From CAG-552 sp964516925 (GTDB lineage: Bacteria > Bacillota > Clostridia > Christensenellales > Pumilibacteraceae): a DNA stretch of 64,000 nt. A program made the translations under genes and the position numbers. The notes under the pieces are model-generated. The model searched no databases. It was not told the DNA's origin and worked only from the letters and a program-made list of their open reading frames with translations. Shown piece after piece: positions 53,301-60,304 of this stretch. The stretch spans positions 62,001 to 126,000 of the forward strand of contig CAZEXL010000002.1 in NCBI GenBank assembly GCA_964516925.1, in the 5' to 3' direction. The number at the start of each line of letters is the position of its first letter. The first letter of the stretch is position 1.

Positions 53301-53830
53301 TCCGAATTGTCCAGAACTTCGGAGTTGTACGAATAATATTCCGAGTAACGCGGACCGCATTCGAACGTTCCCGTTGCAACGGAAAGCGTCCCGCCCTCGA
53401 TATTGAATACCGAGCCTACGGGATTGTACAAGCCGCCCGTCTGCTCGTCGGATGTGTCGATTATTGTAAGTTTGATTCCGGACTTTACGTTGAGTATGGG
53501 TTCCGGACCGTTACGCTGAATTTCTATGCCGTTTAGGTCAAGTATTAAATCGCTTTCGAGGTCCGCCGCTTCCTTTTGCGTAACTATAAGCGGATTTTCA
53601 ACCTCTTTGCTTATTTGAATATAGTCGTAGCCGCTGTTGATTGCGGCAAAAAGTTCGTCTTGAGTTTTTACCTCGTATTGATTGTATAACGTAAAATCTA
53701 TCGAGGTTTTATCGCCGTAAGGAGCATTGCTTTCGTGAACGTATTTTGCATTCGAAGGCAAAATAGCCACGCAAAAAACAAGCATAGCCGCAATTATAAA
53801 CATAAAAACGTTTTTTGCCGTTTTGCTCAT
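50363..53830 (-). CDS. Large repeat-rich, probably beta-helical surface protein with SipW-type export motif
   Basis: A 1155-residue exported protein. After a hydrophobic segment (about 8-25) comes NAKYV at residues 27-31, the same post-hydrophobic A-K-Y pattern as in the TasA-like proteins of this operon, suggesting SipW-type processing. The body is Gly/Asn/Ser/Thr-rich with many short turns such as GGTLSVATGTFE, GGTLKIGGGNFTKK and GGATVNIYGGTFDGG. This is the pattern of a right-handed parallel beta-helix (adhesin or pectate-lyase-like). I see no catalytic motif, sortase signal or C-terminal anchor. AAGGAG precedes the ATG. It is the last gene of the operon; a role as fibre-associated adhesin is inferred. 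Confidence 0.8.
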   Translation of the reverse strand: MSKTAKNVFMFIIAAMLVFCVAILPSNAKYVHESNAPYGDKTSIDFTLYNQYEVKTQDELFAAINSGYDYIQISKEVENPLIVTQKEAADLESDLILDLNGIEIQRNGPEPILNVKSGIKLTIIDTSDEQTGGLYNPVGSVFNIEGGTLSVATGTFECGPRYSEYYSYNSEVLDNSENSTTKRTLVEDKAQLVKYYGQGENVSESLYAPIIKSYPTKTGDIEYTHGNLYFDKKIDTSVSSGSQITISADTYCYYHTNEKAMSAVTDPATANWRYSYYVTQNKYEYVGADLSSVENSENFNKEDYVLITVYGYEKTIASACDISSQKDYYAAIQMQNGYLEVQRGEFHSYFGVDKTACINAQGGMISVANGNFSSRIPNAEFTATATSNKVTVKEDDEKAYEESYFNVFNWQSESSYAKSGESYCILNGGTAKVTIGKGEFYASNNNVICMLGGTLKIGGGNFTKKLTVDPITQTEEADKKNVKYTALYMEDGSLNVSNVTVNVHGDYTAGVCMKNMEHSTEANLTVSNSQFNIEGDWSYGIYNRIHEETMETHPESFVVTDTSINMSSGDENKGITGIYSEGGTLQISSTRNDFIKISADNSTGIYVNGGEVRSFGYSYKLTGDNSAGIYSLGGTVEVVGGNIDLESNKTCYGVYVNTDSSQSSNHITLVNAHINVGYDNASTTSKSGTVAACVGVCFAANNKGVNKLQITDSDILCYEVGIAMRGGTIEFVDVDGEINEIKTQKASAIAMLGGALAFNGDYQIVSNNTVSSSSKNSYDVTLPFENDGSPVVNYRNTDGIYVENGNITAKGKITLSHTGLQNATDIENYNYSSLKVTSYAVRVVGGSVNLQKADITALSGGGIYCSKESDAQESKITMGNENSELGDISVKTTGVLMGDTYNSVVDYASEGWQSKKSIMGGHAIELNGGNITVYNGTFEAQFGNGVAANGSGTINIYGGNFYGWMSTLEGKSGPAAYYGLKVIGGATVNIYGGTFDGGNGGAFVTGIDEFTYNSRLNYTINSSSGKYANVFVYKGTFGSENTVDAFNVYDYSNVVFGAYGSDNGNLASASDYESAIKMNGSSATIAANQLAYNTTTRKTSVINVYYGTYKKGDKGIWNDGIATITIYNSNFGYTTYSNIGSVVDANNTTVKLYSE

Positions 53831-53864
53831 TTTTTAACTCCTTTAAAATTTAGTAATAAGTGTA

Positions 53865-53887
53865 TTGCGCCAAAACGCACGGCGCAA
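53865..53887 (-). repeat. Intergenic inverted repeat before the beta-helix gene
   Basis: TTGCGCC / GGCGCAA, seven perfect pairs with a nine-base loop, in the gap between the 394-residue exported protein and the beta-helix gene. It has no T run, so it is not a simple terminator. Confidence 0.55.
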
Positions 53888-53925
53888 CAGATAAATTCGA
53901 TTTTGCCGAATGAATTCAACCGCTA

Positions 53926-55110
53926 TCAACGCGTTTGTTCAAAAGGAACATTTACGCTTAGAGGATAACTTTTTGAATAGCAGTTGGACAAATAGTACTT
54001 TTGTATGGTAACGCCGCTTGAATTCGCGCCGTATAGTTCGAGTTTTTCGGCTTCGGTATGTTCTTTTTTGGTTTTAACGACCTGTCCGCTTTCATCGATT
54101 TCCTCAATTTCACGCCATACCCTGCCAAGAGTATTTGCAGTAGCCGTAGTAGTTGCGTTGCCGGCTGAGTCGACTATTTTACGCATAACGTAAACTTCCT
54201 TGCCCGAATAGATCGTTTTTAGTTTTTCGCCGTTTTCGTCGTTTGCCAGTCCGTGCCCGATATGTTCGTCGTTAAGCTCGCTTACCGGCACGAGCTTAAG
54301 TTCGTAATTATGAGTTTCCGCTACGCCGGCAGGCAAAACAAAATCGGACATAGCCACGCTTACGCGATAGCAATCGACGATTGAAGTCAGTTCAACGTTA
54401 AGGGGCGCAATAACGTTTGTAGCCTCGCTTTCGGATACGGTTTCTTTGTTTAGCGAAGCAACATCGTACAATCGAAACTGCAAAGTTTGAGTAAGCTCTT
54501 GTCGTATCGGTTCGACAGTTATTGTTACATCGTTTGATTTTGCGACAAGCGTTTGTCCGTTTTTGCTTAGCGTCAACAAAAGATCGTCGTTTACGTCGGT
54601 GCCGTTATACTCGGAATTTGCGGGCACAGAATAAGTGTCGCTTGCAGCCAAAAGATCGGGCATGACTATTTGCGGAATCAATGCGTCGCCGTCCTCGTTT
54701 GCCGTAGGATTGCGAAAAATTTGAAAAGCCAACTTTTCCACAAAATTTTTGGGCGCGACAAAAGTAAGAGCGTACTTAACTTTTACTTCGTTTACTTTTT
54801 GAACGCCGTCTTGCGTTTGGTGATTTTTTATCGAAAATTCGAACCAACGCAAATAATTTAGCGCGATTTTTTTATCGTCTTCGGTGTTGCCCGTACTACC
54901 CCAGAATTGTGAATTTATAAGCGACAACGCGCTTACGTCGGTTATGTCGGCAGAATAAACAAAACTTGCCGCATCGGACGAATTATTGCTTGAATTGCCG
55001 GTAGTATACCTTGCATACGATATTGCACCGCTTACGCAAACCGCCAACGCCAAAAGAAAGCAAACGCACGAAAATACGTTTTTCTTTATAAACGCTATTA
55101 ATATTTTCAT
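53926..55110 (-). CDS. SipW-dependent exported protein, 394 residues (fibre component)
   Basis: The N-terminus has a hydrophobic stretch (about 12-30) followed by ARYTTG at residues 33-38, the SipW-type signal signature. The mature part is rich in Asn, Ser, Thr and Val with alternating beta-like pattern and contains one Cys-Tyr pair late (NCYSKSY). It is longer than the TasA-like proteins and I see no clear homology with them beyond the signal. It lies 32 bases after sipW1, so it is probably processed by that peptidase. A GGAGG lies near the ATG. No known family is assigned; a matrix or fibre component is inferred from context. Confidence 0.78.
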   Translation of the reverse strand: MKILIAFIKKNVFSCVCFLLALAVCVSGAISYARYTTGNSSNNSSDAASFVYSADITDVSALSLINSQFWGSTGNTEDDKKIALNYLRWFEFSIKNHQTQDGVQKVNEVKVKYALTFVAPKNFVEKLAFQIFRNPTANEDGDALIPQIVMPDLLAASDTYSVPANSEYNGTDVNDDLLLTLSKNGQTLVAKSNDVTITVEPIRQELTQTLQFRLYDVASLNKETVSESEATNVIAPLNVELTSIVDCYRVSVAMSDFVLPAGVAETHNYELKLVPVSELNDEHIGHGLANDENGEKLKTIYSGKEVYVMRKIVDSAGNATTTATANTLGRVWREIEEIDESGQVVKTKKEHTEAEKLELYGANSSGVTIQKYYLSNCYSKSYPLSVNVPFEQTR

Positions 55111-55142
55111 CGTTTCCTCCCTTTTTGATTATCGCGCGAAGC

Positions 55143-55682
55143 CTATTTTTTTTGTTCTTCTTCGGGTTTGGAATATGCGTGTAAAACAAAGCCACCGATA
55201 CCTACGATAAGCAACAGCGCGACGATATATATCCAACCCTCCTCGCGCACCCAACTGCCGAAAAAGCCGACTTTGGGATATACTTTTATAACTTCGCCGA
55301 GTATTTCGTCTTTGCTGACCGGCTCGAGGTCTTTAGTATTGTTTGAATCGCCTTTTGTTACGAACGTTCCGTCGTCATTACAAAATATTATTCTGTGCGT
55401 AGTGGGTACTTTGTCGTCTTCGGGCAAAAAAGTAACGATATCGCCGATTTTATAATCGCCGGTATCCTTTATGAGAATCATATCGCCTATTTCGATAGTA
55501 CCCGACATACTGCCGGTTTCGACGGTAAGCGTGGAATACCCGAAAAGAGACGGCACGGGTGATCCGATTATGAACTTATCTATTCCAAGCCACAACAAAA
55601 GAAGCGCGAGCAAACCAAGGACTATCCAACCAAGCCACGCCAATATTTTTTTTACGACGTTTATCGTTTTTTCTTTGCTCAT
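55143..55682 (-). CDS. sipW: Signal peptidase I, SipW/ER type (first copy)
   Basis: A 179-residue membrane protease of the ER type. The catalytic serine is in ETGSMSGTI (GSM), and VPTTHRII places His where bacterial enzymes have Lys. KGDSNN follows with the Asp. There is one N-terminal span (about 12-33) and one C-terminal span (about 148-168). SipW enzymes cleave TasA/CalY-like precursors. It lies between the TasA-like gene at 55.8 kb and the 394-residue exported protein. AAGGAAA before the ATG is a weak ribosome site adjacent to a small hairpin. Confidence 0.93.
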   Translation of the reverse strand: MSKEKTINVVKKILAWLGWIVLGLLALLLLWLGIDKFIIGSPVPSLFGYSTLTVETGSMSGTIEIGDMILIKDTGDYKIGDIVTFLPEDDKVPTTHRIIFCNDDGTFVTKGDSNNTKDLEPVSKDEILGEVIKVYPKVGFFGSWVREEGWIYIVALLLIVGIGGFVLHAYSKPEEEQKK

Positions 55683-55706
55683 AATTTCCTTGCGTAAAAC
55701 GCACTT

Positions 55707-55738
55707 GCGTTATGCGACGTTTTTTTGTCGCATAACGC
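55707..55738 (-). repeat. Perfect intergenic inverted repeat before sipW
   Basis: GCGTTATGCGAC / GTCGCATAACGC, twelve perfect pairs with an eight-base loop, between the TasA-like gene and sipW. On the minus strand the loop is A-rich and no T run follows the stem. It is a candidate mRNA stabiliser, processing site or attenuator. Confidence 0.65.
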
Positions 55739-55758
55739 GAAGTTTGTTTGATTACGTA

Positions 55759-56478
55759 TTAGTTATTTTGTTTTTGCTTTACGGACACGGTAAGATTAAA
55801 GCTGATAGACGTTACACATTCGTCGGTTAACTCTGCACCGCCATTAAGCTGTTTTACTTCATCGCTGGTTTTTGCTTTTCCGCTTGCGATCATACCGATA
55901 ATGGTATCTTTTGTATCATCGCCGTCAATCGCCCACTCCCAACTTAACGTATACGTTTTGTCAATCGTTGTATTGGCTTCGTACGTTGCGTTTTGTTCTT
56001 GAAGCTTACTTACAACTTCGGATAGCTTTGATTTTTCAACCAACGGTGTTGACGTTGACTCGTTTTTTTCGTTAAGCGTCCACCTTATGGGATAATATTC
56101 GCCGAGATGAATATCGGTGCCTTCAGTCACGCTAATAACAAGCTGCGCATTAACTTCGGCAGATCCGTTGATTGTAATGGTCATGCTGCCACTTGTTCCG
56201 GGCGCAACGACATTTCCGCTGTTAGCCAAAAGTTTAACGTCCGTTTGGGTTGCACTTACTTCAACCCTCTTTCCTTGGTTATAAGCGCTTCCGAAAAGAT
56301 TATCCGCGCTAACGGTAACGACATAGCCCCACTTTGCAGCGGTAGCCGTAGTATTGCCGGTTGAGCCGGAAGTTATATATCTGGAATACGTCATAGCTCC
56401 CATACCGACAACCAAAGCCGCCATAAGAGCAATTGCCAAAGCCACTAAAAGCTTTTTCGATTTACGAGACTTTTCCAT
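55759..56478 (-). CDS. TasA/CalY-like fibre subunit (239 residues)
   Basis: After a basic start and hydrophobic segment (10-29) comes SRYITSG at 32-38, the SipW-type cleavage context. The mature domain reads AAKWGYVVTVSADNLFG, VVAPGTSGSMTITI, YYPIRWTLN and TYTLSWEWAIDGD in order. All four landmarks recur in the 242-residue protein at 57.6 kb, so they are paralogues. The pattern is that of TasA/camelysin (beta jelly-roll) proteins, which donate strands to form matrix fibres. There is no cysteine in the mature region. AGGAGAG precedes the ATG. It is the likely major or alternate fibre subunit. Confidence 0.86.
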   Translation of the reverse strand: MEKSRKSKKLLVALAIALMAALVVGMGAMTYSRYITSGSTGNTTATAAKWGYVVTVSADNLFGSAYNQGKRVEVSATQTDVKLLANSGNVVAPGTSGSMTITINGSAEVNAQLVISVTEGTDIHLGEYYPIRWTLNEKNESTSTPLVEKSKLSEVVSKLQEQNATYEANTTIDKTYTLSWEWAIDGDDTKDTIIGMIASGKAKTSDEVKQLNGGAELTDECVTSISFNLTVSVKQKQNN

Positions 56479-56613
56479 AATTTGTTCTCTCCTTATAAAT
56501 TTTTGTAATTAGGTTAGTTACGTTTTGAGTTTGCGTATTTGACGTTGACGCCGAAAGTCGCTCGCGCGCCAAGATTTTAACGCCAAAGATAAAGTATTTG
56601 CAAGCCGATAGAC

Positions 56614-57462
56614 TTACCATTTTTTTATGCGCTTGTGCATAAGCCAAGCGACGTAAAAGATAAGAATCGCCGTGTTAAGCAATAACAACACCAGCCATAC
56701 CCAACGAATGGTTCCGCCTACTTCGCCCTTTGCCGCACCGTCGATAACCGTCCCGCCTACGGCGGTAGAATCGACGTGTTCTTCGGCGTAAGCGTTTATG
56801 TCGAGTTGAAGCGAAACGCCCGTTTGTACGGCTTTGTTGCCGTACAGCGTGTCCAATTCGTCGTTTCCGCCGTCGAACTCCCACAAAAGTTCCATAACGA
56901 ACGCCTCATACGAAGTAGCTCCGAGCTGACTTACGTGTGCCGAAAGCGTAGCGTCCTTTACGCACACCCAATCGTCTTGACCGCCTATAAGGTACTCGCC
57001 GTTTTGGGTATGTAGCCGAACTTTTAGCGGAAATTCATAGTTCGTTTGCTCGGCGTCGCCGATTTTGAACGTAAAATTTAAATCCGTTTGATACACGACC
57101 GCCACGTTGCCGTTGTTGTAAAAAGCAAACTTGTACGTCGTTTGGGTGCCCGGCGCAATAACTTTTGTACCGTCTTGCGAAACGACTGTCGTTTCGCCGT
57201 TGTTACCAACGTAACTTGCCTGAAAAATGTTAACGTTTTTACCCGATTGCCACGACTTGTTTTCTTCGTCGCCGAACTCAACCGAATTCGATTTGCCGAC
57301 AACGAACAATATATCGGTGTTTTCGGGAAGATAATTGCCGACTCGGAGAGCCAAAATGCCGACCGTCATTAGCAACAATATAAAAACTATATTTACCAAA
57401 AGCATTATATAAACCCACGAGCGACGTTCGCCGTTGTCGGTTTTATCGGCTTTTTGCGACAT
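56614..57462 (-). CDS. Membrane-anchored TasA-fold protein, 282 residues (putative fibre anchor)
   Basis: This protein has a TasA-like middle (VIAPGTQTTYKFAF, NYEFPLKVRL, LLWEFDGGNDELDTLYGN) that lines up with the landmarks of the two TasA-like neighbours. It is flanked by an uncleaved-looking N-terminal span (about 17-41) and a C-terminal span (about 255-275) ending in the basic HKRIKKW. It lacks the [AS]-[KR]-Y motif, so SipW should not release it. The topology places the TasA fold outside with both ends in the membrane, an obvious candidate for the fibre base or nucleator. AAGGAG precedes the ATG. This role is inferred. Confidence 0.78.
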   Translation of the reverse strand: MSQKADKTDNGERRSWVYIMLLVNIVFILLLMTVGILALRVGNYLPENTDILFVVGKSNSVEFGDEENKSWQSGKNVNIFQASYVGNNGETTVVSQDGTKVIAPGTQTTYKFAFYNNGNVAVVYQTDLNFTFKIGDAEQTNYEFPLKVRLHTQNGEYLIGGQDDWVCVKDATLSAHVSQLGATSYEAFVMELLWEFDGGNDELDTLYGNKAVQTGVSLQLDINAYAEEHVDSTAVGGTVIDGAAKGEVGGTIRWVWLVLLLLNTAILIFYVAWLMHKRIKKW

Positions 57463-57515
57463 TTTACACTCCTTATCGTATTTTTTGTTTTGCCCGCCAC
57501 GATGGCAATAACGTC

Positions 57516-57553
57516 ATCGTCCGTCGACCGCTTGTTACGACGCGACGGACGAT
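57516..57553 (-). repeat. Perfect intergenic inverted repeat before the anchor gene
   Basis: ATCGTCCGTCG / CGACGGACGAT, eleven perfect pairs with a 16-base loop, starting five bases after the TasA-like stop codon. It may act as a 3' stabiliser for the upstream subunit message or as a partial terminator. Confidence 0.65.
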
Positions 57554-57558
57554 ATTTA

Positions 57559-58287
57559 TTAGTCTATTTGCTCTACTGTAATCGAAAGCTTGTAAGAAAC
57601 TTCCAAAACGTAAGAATCGGAAGTTTGCAAAGCAGCCATTCTGTTTGCAAGATACGTGTCGGCTTTGTTGTTGCCTTCAAAAACCCATTCCCAGCTAAGC
57701 TCGAACGTTGCAGTAAGATTAGTGTTGGGCGCGTACGTAGCGTTTGCAGAATAAGCTTCAAGCGCGGCTTTAACATCCGCCAAAGTACCGCTTACGATAA
57801 GTACGCCGTCGTTGCCGCCTTTTTTGCCGTTTTCATCTTCCGTTTGCTTTAAAGTCCATTTTACCGGATAGTAATCTTCACTAAGAGTGAACTTATCGGA
57901 AGAATCCGACGTGGTTTCGTCGTCGTATACGCCTTTTTTAAGCACAATGTCTTTGGCTTCGTCAAGAGTAACCGTGATTTTGGTTGCAACTTCGGGCGTG
58001 CCTTTTATACTAAACGAAGCGGCATTAACGCTTTTTGTGCCCGGCGCAACCAAATTAGTATCGTCAGACGACTTTACGGTAACGGTGCCGTTATCGCTTT
58101 TGTACTCGTTTTTAAGCATTTCGTCGCCGTTTACGGTAAGCGAAACGCCCCACTTTGCAATTCGTGCGCCGTCCGTAGCGTTGCCGCCGGTAGTGTACTT
58201 TGCAAGCGTGGTACCTATTACGCAAGTAGTAATAAGACAAAGAATCAAAAGTCCCGAAGCTATCTTAAAGAACCTGTTTTTCTTCAT
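57559..58287 (-). CDS. TasA/CalY-like fibre subunit (242 residues)
   Basis: The N-terminus has a hydrophobic segment (about 9-28) followed by AKYTTGG (29-35), the SipW-type signal context. The mature part has AKWGVSLTVNGDEM, LVAPGTKSVNAASFSI, YYPVKWTLKQ and FELSWEWVFEGNNKADTY, matching the 239-residue paralogue landmark by landmark. It follows sipW2 directly, as tasA follows sipW in Bacillus. A strong AGGAGGTAAA precedes the ATG, the best in the operon, which suggests a highly made subunit. Identity as TasA is by pattern and context. Confidence 0.86.
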   Translation of the reverse strand: MKKNRFFKIASGLLILCLITTCVIGTTLAKYTTGGNATDGARIAKWGVSLTVNGDEMLKNEYKSDNGTVTVKSSDDTNLVAPGTKSVNAASFSIKGTPEVATKITVTLDEAKDIVLKKGVYDDETTSDSSDKFTLSEDYYPVKWTLKQTEDENGKKGGNDGVLIVSGTLADVKAALEAYSANATYAPNTNLTATFELSWEWVFEGNNKADTYLANRMAALQTSDSYVLEVSYKLSITVEQID

Positions 58288-58310
58288 TGTTTTACCTCCT
58301 TTTTAATTTT

Positions 58311-58337
58311 GCCTTTACGCGAATTTTCGCCTCAGGC
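58311..58337 (-). repeat. Nested hairpin before the first TasA-like gene
   Basis: GCCT / AGGC encloses GCGAA / TTCGC, lying about eight bases upstream of the AGGAGG of the 242-residue subunit gene. A weaker CCAAC / GTTGG hairpin (58370-58385) lies nearer the sipW2 stop. Confidence 0.5.
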
Positions 58338-58396
58338 TTGTTGAGGGAACTGCGTCCCGTATATTTTTACCAACCGTGGCGTTGGCAATAAATAAC

Positions 58397-59122
58397 TTAG
58401 TTTTTGTTTGACGAACTATCGTCAACCGTGCGTTCGTCGTTAGCGCCGTCCGATTTTTGCGCCGCTTCCTTTTCGGCTTTAAGACGCGCAAGCTCCGCTT
58501 TTAGCATTTCGGTTTCACTTTGCTGCTTGTCGTCTTTTTTGCGGCGATTGATAAAGTATAGCGCGACCGCAATGGCAAGCGGAACCATTATGCATAGCAC
58601 GATTCCCCATGCCGACTGCATGAACATTATAACGCCGCCCAGTCCGCCTATTCTAAACCCCGTCCATTTGCCGACCAAATCGTCCTGCGAAACGGCAAAC
58701 GAATCGTCGCGATCGTTGTTGTCGCCCTTGGTTACGAACTTAAGCTTACCGCTCCATTCGTCGGTTAACACTTGTACGACTCGGTGCGTTACCACCGTAG
58801 TTTCGCTTGCATACGGCGACGGATCGTAAAACGATATTACGTCGCCTACCTTTACGTCGTCCGCGTCGATTTTTTCGCAAGCGATAAGGTCGCCCGCTTT
58901 TATTTCCGGCTCCATGGATTCGGTTAAAACGATTAAAGGCATATTGCCCCCTATGCTCGGAACCGTATCGGGAGAAGCTATGCCTTTTATGATTAATATG
59001 CAGTTAAGCAACAATATAGGTAATAAAATTACGCAAAGTATTATGCTTACTATATTAAGAACTTTACGTCTTAAAGGCACGACTTCTTCGTTTTGATTAC
59101 AAAGTTTATCGTCTTTCCTCAT
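58397..59122 (-). CDS. sipW: Signal peptidase I, SipW/ER type (second copy)
   Basis: A 241-residue ER-type signal peptidase. The catalytic serine is in LTESMEPEI (ESM), the general base His is in VVTHRVVQ, and KGDNNDRDD holds the Asp. There is an N-terminal span (about 20-48) and a C-terminal span (about 165-190), then a charged Lys/Glu/Gln-rich cytoplasmic tail of about 45 residues (coiled-coil-like) absent from the other copy. It begins inside the end of the 265-residue leading gene (17-base overlap) with GGGAGG upstream. Expected substrate: the TasA-like precursor encoded next. Confidence 0.92.
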   Translation of the reverse strand: MRKDDKLCNQNEEVVPLRRKVLNIVSIILCVILLPILLLNCILIIKGIASPDTVPSIGGNMPLIVLTESMEPEIKAGDLIACEKIDADDVKVGDVISFYDPSPYASETTVVTHRVVQVLTDEWSGKLKFVTKGDNNDRDDSFAVSQDDLVGKWTGFRIGGLGGVIMFMQSAWGIVLCIMVPLAIAVALYFINRRKKDDKQQSETEMLKAELARLKAEKEAAQKSDGANDERTVDDSSSNKN

Positions 59123-59903
59123 AGGTCACATCCTCCCGCGCTGTCGCATTTGCTTTTTGGCGACGCTCACGACGCTTTTGACGTGCAAGTTCTTTTTTGT
59201 ATTCTTTTTCGTCGGCAGCTTGCTTACAAACGCGGTCGATTCCGTCCTTTGCAACGCCTACCGACTGTGCGTCGGTCACCCTTATGGTCGCAGGCGCTTG
59301 CTTTACCTTGACGTTAGTTGTTTTTGTGTAGTTTATAAAATCGCGATCCATAAAGAAAAAATCGCATACGATTTCGCCTCGTTTTATACTTATGCGCATA
59401 AGCTTACGCGATCCGTCCTTGTAATCGTACGCTCCGCTACGCTTAGTTTCCTTTACGCTGTCCTTTGCAAGAACGTAACGAACTATATCGTTAAAATACG
59501 TTTTGAATTCCGAGCTGAGCATTGCAAACTTTTCTTCCATCGTAAAGCCCGTTCTGGAAAACGCCACGGCATTTTCGTCGTCCTCCGAAACGTTAACTCT
59601 TTCGGTTGACTCTTCCTTTTGTACGCTCTCGACGATTCGCTCGGGTTGCGGCTGAACTGCGGCAACGACTTCCGACACCGGCAACGATTCCGCTTTGACG
59701 GCACTTCCCTGTTTGACGGGTTGTTCCGTTTCGGTTTGCTTAACGACAGTCACCGTTTGCGGCGGTTCGCATTTACTTTCCGCATTACGCGCGCGCAACG
59801 TTTCCATAATTATGTCGCGCACGATTACGATTACCGCAAAAAGACAAAGCAAGCACAAAAACAACATAAAGACAATTATTACTGCCTGTAACAATGTTTC
59901 CAT
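59106..59903 (-). CDS. Membrane-anchored protein of unknown function leading the fibre operon, 265 residues
   Basis: One N-terminal membrane span (about 5-28) is followed by a variable Glu/Val/Gln-rich linker (about 35-115). A folded-looking domain (about 120-230) follows with FTMEEKFAMLSSEFKTYFNDIV, RSGAYDYKDGSRKLMRISIKRGEIVCDFFFMDRDF and VTDAQSVGVAKDGID. The tail is strongly basic (KKELARQKRRERRQK). The middle domain is reminiscent of an unnamed domain common in Clostridia proteins (a conserved block ending in a Leu/Phe-rich line before an Asp-x-x-x-Tyr), but this is only a resemblance. Start at ATG 59903, after AAGGAG. It may scaffold or regulate fibre export. Confidence 0.75.
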   Translation of the reverse strand: METLLQAVIIVFMLFLCLLCLFAVIVIVRDIIMETLRARNAESKCEPPQTVTVVKQTETEQPVKQGSAVKAESLPVSEVVAAVQPQPERIVESVQKEESTERVNVSEDDENAVAFSRTGFTMEEKFAMLSSEFKTYFNDIVRYVLAKDSVKETKRSGAYDYKDGSRKLMRISIKRGEIVCDFFFMDRDFINYTKTTNVKVKQAPATIRVTDAQSVGVAKDGIDRVCKQAADEKEYKKELARQKRRERRQKANATAREDVTYEERR

Positions 59904-60063
59904 AACGACATCTCCTTGTTTTTGCACGTATTTTGGAACCACGTAGTTAAAATAATCAAGCAAAACAAAGGACAGAAATACTATGCATTTTTCGGTTAAA
60001 TCTTTTTGATTGCTTACGATATGTATTTTGCAAACAAAAATCCAATTTAATCTTGACTGTTTT

Positions 60064-60092
60064 ATTATAGCACCATAAGATATTTAATGCAA
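60064..60092 (-). promoter_or_regulatory. Promoter of the fibre operon
   Basis: On the minus strand TTGCAT (60087-60092), 17 bases, TATAAT (60064-60069) with TG upstream (extended -10). The predicted leader to the ATG at 59903 is about 155 bases. I found no recognised riboswitch in it. No other strong promoter was seen inside the operon. Confidence 0.7.
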
Positions 60093-60304
60093 GCGTTTGA
60101 ACACTATACCCGCCAATGTTTTCACACTTTTTCCATTTTTTATTGCCGTGTGTGAATTTACTTCCGATATGATAAAATCAGCTATAAGCCAAATTCCGTA
60201 AAAAACTACCACACTGCGATAAATTTACGTTTTGACAAATATTCGAGCATACGTACGCCGCGTTACGTTACCGCCGACGAACGACAAAACAATTTTTAAC
60301 GCAC

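Noticed and set aside
52598..53536. A 312-codon plus-strand frame opposite the beta-helix gene
   Set aside because: The minus-strand gene has a ribosome site, a signal motif and a coherent repeat pattern; this frame has none.
50363..58287. Sortase (LPxTG-like) anchoring of the fibre proteins
   Set aside because: None of the exported proteins ends with a sorting motif, hydrophobic span and basic tail. The only C-terminal span is in the 282-residue protein, without a sorting motif.
59904..60060. Possible c-di-GMP riboswitch in the fibre-operon leader
   Set aside because: I could not find the conserved core or receptor elements of known c-di-GMP riboswitches.
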